64,000 nucleotides of DNA from Anthoceros angustus (taxonomy: Eukaryota > Streptophyta > Anthocerotopsida > Anthocerotales > Anthocerotaceae). Positions 58,840-64,000 of this stretch are shown in pieces. The position numbers were made by a program, and so were the translations under genes. The notes under the pieces were generated by a model. That model saw only the letters and a program-made list of their open reading frames with translations. It had not been told where the DNA came from and did not search any database. Each line of letters begins with the position of its first letter. The stretch's first letter is position 1. The stretch lies in contig MU008198.1 in the NCBI GenBank assembly GCA_010909165.1, positions 464,216 to 528,215 on the forward strand. The letters are read 5' to 3'.

Positions 58840-60570
58840 ACCAGAGACTTGTCACCAGGATGGGGTGTGACCAAGATCGCATGGAGAAGTATATGGCCAC
58901 ACATCACCTATGTGGCATGTCCAAATGGATGTTCCTCATATTTGTCCCTGAGTAAGAATGTCTTGAGTGGAAAGGTAGTCACACTCAATTTCATGGAGAC
59001 TTGTCAAGACAAGGTACAACTAATCCCCACACCATGCATGAGTGCGCAAAGGGAAAAAAATTTATCAAAGTCCATAGTCCTCACATTTTCTTGAAAGGAG
59101 TCTGAAGAGAATGTTGTCACACTTGCTCACACTCACCAGGTTCGTGATGATTAGAAGATAAGTTGGCATCTTTAGGGTGAGCACCAGTCTATTTAGACTG
59201 GTCACCACGGACGAGGTACATGATGAGATGAGCCCTAATTGACCTTGCTTGACCGCATGGAGAAGTATATGCCACTATTATCACGCTATGGGTGCTGCAC
59301 ATTCCATAGTTCCTCATATTTGTCCTCTTGAGTAAGAATGTCTTGAGTGGAAAGGTAGTCACACTCAATTTCATGGAGACTTGTCAAGACAAGGTACAAC
59401 TAATCCCCACACCATGCATGAGTGCGCAAAGGGAAAAAAATTTATCAAAGTCCATAGTCCTCACATTTTCTTGAAAGGAGTCTGAAGAGAATGTTGTCAC
59501 ACTTAGTTTCACAGACTTGATCACCACGGACGAGGTACATGATGAGATGAGCCCTAATTGACCTTGCTTGACCGCATGGAGAAGCACACGGCCACACGCC
59601 TCACGTGAAAAAGATATGGCGTGTTGCAAATGGCATTCCATAGTTCCTCATATTCATCTTCTTGAGTAAGAATGTCTTGAGTGAAGGTAGTCACATCATG
59701 GAGACTAAGTTGAAGTAAACACAATGTTATGAAAGTATGCAATAATGAAGAGCAAATGGCATTCCATAGTTCCTCATATTGGTTTACCTCTTGAGTAAGG
59801 ATGCCTGATCACTTAGTTTCACAGACTTGATCACCACGGACGAGGTACATGATGAGATGAGCCCTAATTGACCTTGCTTGACCGCATGGAGAAGTATATG
59901 CCACTATTATCACGCTATGGGTGCTGCACATTCCATAGTTCCTCATATTTGTCCTCTTGAGTAAGAATGTCTTGAGTGGAAAGGTAGTCACACTCAATTT
60001 CATGGAGACTTGGTCAAGAAAGGTACAACTAATCCAATTGACCGGCCCATGAAAGTATGCACCCACTTGATCACGTGAAAAAGATATGGCGTGTTGCAAA
60101 TGGCATTCCATAGTTCCTCATATTCGCCTTGAGTAAGGAGCAAAGAGAATGTTGTCACACTTAGTTTCACAGACTTGATCACCACGGACGAGGTACATGA
60201 TGAGATGAGCCCTAATTGACCTTGCTTGACCGCATGGAGAAGCACACGCCACTTACGTCTCACGTGAAAAAGATATGGCGTGTTGCAAATGGCATTCCAT
60301 AGTTCCTCATATTCATCTTCTTGAGTAAGAATGTCTTGAGTGAAGGTAGTCACACTCATCATGGAGACTTGGTCAAGCATGAAGTCAACTAAATGACCAT
60401 GGCATGAGAAGTTGAAACATTGTGAAAAATATGCGCAATGATTCAAAGTCCTCAAAGCCTTTGAGTTGAGCATGTTGTCACACTTAGTTTCTGAGACTTG
60501 ATCACCACGGACGAGGTACATGATGAGATGAGCCCTAATTGACCTTGCTTGACCGCATGGAGAAGCACAT
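58840..60570. repeat. ~320-bp sub-repeat array inside unit 8
   Basis: The core CACCACGGACGAGGTACATG, followed by ATGAGATGAGCCCTAATTG, occurs at about 59201, 59521, 59831, 60179 and 60502, at spacings of 320, 310, 348 and 323 bp. A more diverged copy with TCACCAGGATGGGGTGTGAC precedes them at 58851. Other units have this core only once. Between cores the copies mix several variant blocks, such as CCCCACACCATGCATGAGTG. Confidence 0.9.
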
Positions 60571-60939
60571 ACACTTACGTCTCACGTGAAAAAGATATGG
60601 CGTGTTGCAAATGGCATTCCATAGTTCCTCATATTCATCTTCTTGTGGAGTAAGAATGTCTTGAGTGAATGTCTTAAGGACGCCTTCATATTTGTTTTCC
60701 TCTTCAATAAAAATATCTTTCTCATATTCATTTTCTTGCTCTATAAAAATATCTAAGTTCTCCTCATATTGGTTTACTTCTTCTAAGAGAAATTCTTCGT
60801 TCTCATATTCATTTTTTCTTCATAAAAATGTACCTAGATCAAGATGCGTAGAAATGTCCTCGCATATTGGTTTACCTCTTGAGTAGAAATGTCCTCCTCA
60901 TATTCGCCTTGAGTAAAATGTATTGCTCATATTCGTGTT

Positions 60940-61290
60940 CTTCACTAAAAATATGCTTGTCGTTATAATCGATTTCTTCTTCATTTTCCTTGTAGTAGTT
61001 TCTTCTTCATCTTCTTTATATTCTTTTTCTTCATCATTTTCCTTATAGTTATTCCCTCTTCAGCAAAATATTTTTGCATAATCTTCTTCCTCTTGCTTAG
61101 AAATATTCCTCATCATCATCTTTTTCTTCACTAAAAATATGCTTGTCGTTATAATCGATTTCTTCTTCATTTTCCTTGTAGTGGCTTCTTCATCTTCTTT
61201 ATATTCTTTTTCTTCATCATTTTCCTTATAGTTATTCCCTCTTCAGCAAAATATTTTTGCATAATCTTCTTCCTCTTGCTTAGAAATATT
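60940..61290. repeat. ~180-bp tandem duplication in unit 8
   Basis: The block from TTCTTCACTAAAAATATGCT to CTCTTGCTTAGAAATATT occurs at about 60940-61108 and again at 61124-61290. Other units have it once. Confidence 0.85.
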
Positions 61291-61438
61291 CTCATATTCA
61301 TCTTCTTCTTCCTCTTCCTCTTTTTCTCAATTTCTTCATACCTTGGACCTGGACGATTTTTTCATGTCTTCCACATCAAGATGAATGTCTTGCTCATATT
61401 TGCTTTCTTTGTCTTGAACTATTATGCTCATACTCATT

Positions 61439-61685
61439 TTCCTCTTCCTCTTCCTCTTCTTCTACATAATCTTCTTCTTCTTCTTCTTCTACATAATCTT
61501 CTTCTTCTTCTACATAATCTTCTTCTTCTTCTTCTTCTTCTTCTACATAATCTTCTTCTTCTTCTACATAATCTTCTTCTTCTTCTCTTCATAATCTTCT
61601 TCTTCATAATCTTCTTCTTCTTCTTCTTCTTCTTCTTCATAATCTTCTTCTTCTTCTACATAATCTTCTTCTTCTTCTTCATCAC
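61439..61685. repeat. TTC/GAA microsatellite tract, unit 8
   Basis: The longest tract in the array, about 250 nt, with nine or so spacers of the types CTACATAA and TTCATAA. Confidence 0.85.
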
Positions 61686-62929
61686 TTAGAAAAATTCCCT
61701 CATAATTGTCTTTTGTACTAAGAATGTCTTATGTCAACAAGGAAGTCGCCACACTCAATTCCAAGATGTTTTGGAAGTATGGCACTAATTTTGTTGCTCC
61801 ACAAGGGATCTAGTTTGAAAATATAGCGACATTTTGAAGGACTTCCCAATATATAGTGCAAGTTACTTTTTAATTGTAGGACGATTTCTGTCGTGAAAGG
61901 AATCAATTTAAAGTCTACTTGCAATTGCAAAAATTTTGTTTCAATGATCCTCTTGACCAAAGTCTGCATCTTTTTCTGATGACCTAACGCATATATCATG
62001 CGATGGATAGAAGAGATCTTGTGAGATGATTTTGAGCAATTTTGGCCTTCTCTTTTAAATTAGTTGCGAACAAGTTCTTGTGACTTGTATCTCCAAGTGA
62101 TTGGAATTGTTTAAGGTCATCATAAGCGTAAAAGATATAACTTGATTCTACGGTTTACAAGAGGACAAAGAAGCACTTTGTCAAACTTTTCAAACAAGCT
62201 TTTAAAAGTTTGTGGAACGGAAAAGTTTGGTCTAAGTTTTGGCAAAACACGAGACAATTTGGGGACCAAGGCAAGGTTACGGTAGGGAAGTTTTTGCAGA
62301 TGGATGAAGGAGGATGACTACAATTCGTAGGAAGTAGGGGATTTGTAGGCGTCGAGCTAGCGTAATCGAGTTTCGAGACGCAGGTAGATAGTAGGTAAGT
62401 CGTTACAGGACGTCCGTAGGTGGTCCGGACTTGGTTAATTGAGAGAACACATGGGATGTCCTAGACTTAGCCATAACGGGTAGAAAGGCGATGGAAAGGA
62501 TATGTTAGAAAACCCATTTGATACGCATATATAGGGGAATTAGGGGTCTATTATGACATCCGAGAAACAAAGTTCCTTGGACTTCACTATAAATATCCAA
62601 GCGGGTAGGAAGTCCTTGGCCTTTGGGGTTTTGAGAAAGTTCCTTGTCGAGACCATGGTAGAAAAAGGATATGAGATAGAGCCATGCATTTCGCGAGCCA
62701 AGGAGGATAACTTCCTTGGAATTGAGGGAAGGGGGGTTCAATTTCTCGAATGTCACGCAGGGAGGGCTATATATACATGTCGGTTATCGATATAGAAGAT
62801 GAGATTTGATGATCGGGATCATCGAGGAGGACACGTGGCGCACATCGAGATGGGGCGCAACTAGGGACCGGATACCAACCGGATTATCACGAGAAGGAAA
62901 AGTGATTCGTGCATAAGGCAGCACCATAT

Positions 62930-63180
62930 CGAGGAAAGGAATCCTCTATAAGCTAGGACTAGACAAAGTAGTTCAAGGTGTTTGGAGGCGAACAAATTTC
63001 GGTGGTGGCGGAGGCCCTCTACATACTAAGGAGGCGGGGGACATTATTCACACAAGTATCAAGAAGATTTTGATTTGCTTTTGGTGGTCCACTATGCAAA
63101 GGGACATGGAAATTTATCGAGTGATGCGTGTCAAAGGATAGGAGACCACATCTCCCTAAGGGCACATCTCCCTAAGAGAA
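62930..63180 (+). pseudogene. Ty3/gypsy integrase zinc-binding fragment, unit 8
   Basis: Contains GILYKLGLDKVVQ and, after indels, WWSTMQRDMEI. The CDACQ part is reduced near 63120. Confidence 0.6.
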
Positions 63181-64000
63181 CGTTCCTCCAAGCCGAGCAT
63201 GGCCCCTATGCTCTTCAACATGGGTAGGGAACAACATCCTACCCCAAGGATCTTTGGTCGGAGTTCTTACATGCTCATGTCCAACACACCCAAGCTCCCT
63301 CGAGCACATCACACACCTTGAATATATGGTACGTTCCTAGCGAGCTCCTCACCAACCTCCTTAGCAACATTTCTCCTTAGTGAACTCCTCCCAAATCTCC
63401 CTTGATTGACCTCATGCCCAATTCTCGGGCGGCCACCACGATGGCCCCTTTCACATTTGCTTGCAGCCCAAATACAAATTTCGCCTTCCTCAAGTGAATC
63501 CCCATCGATTCCTTCACCATGTTGCAGCCCGGATCCCCAAAGCTCGGCTCATAAGCTTGCCAAACAAGACCTAGGCCCCTCCTAGCATTTGCGGCACCAC
63601 ACCTCGTAATCATGTCAATTCCACCAGCTTGGTTGTGAGCAAAAGGCAAAGGCTTGCCTTCTTCACAATTCACACCCTTCGTAGCCCACAACCAGACTCC
63701 ACTTCTCACATTGCAAGGTCATCACCTCCTAAGTTCCACTAATCACAAGCTCCAGTTCATGGCCTCACACGCTTAGCTCACAAGGCACAAATTTCTCCCA
63801 AAATCCCAACTTCCGTGACTCTATCTTGGCTTCTCCACACCTTAGCTCCAAAAGTTGAGCTCTTGCCTCTGCACACCCACGACAACGCCGCCTCTTCCAA
63901 CTTGCATGCCTTACAATTAGCCGTGCTACTTCCAGACACACTCCTTGCAGCTCCTAGCTCCTTCCAACTATGTGCCCAACTTCCAAGCGCCGCCTTTAAG

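Larger units (their letters stand above)
15876..64000. repeat. Tandem array of a ~6.3-6.5-kb composite unit
   Basis: The anchor CATCATGTATGAAGCTTC recurs at 15876, 19128, 26314, 32578, 45128, 51598 (short form) and 58105. Spacing between the fuller units is 6264, 6470 and 6507 bp, and 12550 bp for the one holding a retrotransposon. All units are in the same orientation and share module order. Long blocks of 50-200 bp are identical between units, interrupted by short islands of indels. The array continues past the right edge. Unit borders are arbitrary in a tandem array; I used the point where similarity to the gene-side flank begins. Confidence 0.95.
58105..64000. repeat. Array unit 8 (runs off the window)
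   Basis: From the anchor to the window edge within the C-rich module. It has a private expansion of ~320-bp sub-repeats at 58840-60570 and a ~180-bp duplication in the TTC-rich module. Confidence 0.9.

Noticed and set aside
15876-64000. CRISPR array or bacterial repeat system
   Set aside because: The repeat units are kilobases long with retroelement content and plant genes nearby. No short repeat-spacer pattern exists.
15876-64000. Endogenous giant-virus or pararetrovirus origin of the array unit
   Set aside because: I found no capsid, polymerase or movement-protein motif. The only recognisable protein is a gypsy integrase fragment, so there is no support beyond the unknown ORFs.

Overview
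The window is nuclear DNA of a land plant. It holds a spliced class I plastid fructose-bisphosphate aldolase gene, remains of a lectin receptor kinase and of an RFC1 gene, and a spliced secreted SMP-30/gluconolactonase-like gene. Introns are short (about 78-147 nt), which suggests a compact-gene lineage such as a lycophyte or bryophyte, but I cannot fix the species. I saw no bacterial operons, CRISPR arrays or tRNA/rRNA genes.

Layout. 1-3700: gene-poor DNA with a 78-bp tandem repeat (490-779), a short three-copy repeat (808-970) and a possible ~2.2-kb element with ~165-bp inverted arms (1121-3330). 3741-4262 and 8960-9568 are two diverged copies of one unidentified gene fragment, flanking the aldolase gene (minus strand, 4478-6171, six exons, 397 codons). 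6600-8100 is a run of small tandem duplications plus a fragment related to the large array. 10032-11721 is a lectin receptor kinase that has lost parts of both domains. 12445-13625 is a broken RFC1 gene. 14043-15736 is the SMP-30-like gene (six exons, 412 codons).

From 15876 to the right edge the window is one tandem array of a complex unit of about 6.3-6.5 kb. There are eight partial or complete copies; the last runs off the window. Each fuller unit has the same order of modules: an AT-rich palindrome; a minus-strand segment with a peptide also found at 7944-8040; a TTC/GAA-rich tract that reads as an acidic EEEEDYVEEE-type protein on the minus strand; a conserved minus-strand ORF; a fragment of Ty3/gypsy integrase (HHCC zinc-binding region) on the plus strand; a C-rich stretch; a plus-strand ORF of unknown function; and a TATA-bearing noncoding stretch. 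A decayed Ty3/gypsy retrotransposon (38852-44855, LTRs, PBS, gag and pol remains) sits inside the fifth unit.

The most notable signals are in the array. First, its left edge is tangled with the SMP-30-like gene: a 73-nt piece of intron 4 and the whole gene 3' end reappear inside the first two units, and several junctions carry about 9-10 nt of shared sequence. Second, copies are near-identical except at short islands where they differ mostly by 1-8 nt indels. This could mean very recent amplification with microhomology-mediated template switching, or consensus/assembly error; raw long reads would decide. The genes do not form a pathway, and most gene-like pieces here other than the aldolase and SMP-30-like genes are relics.
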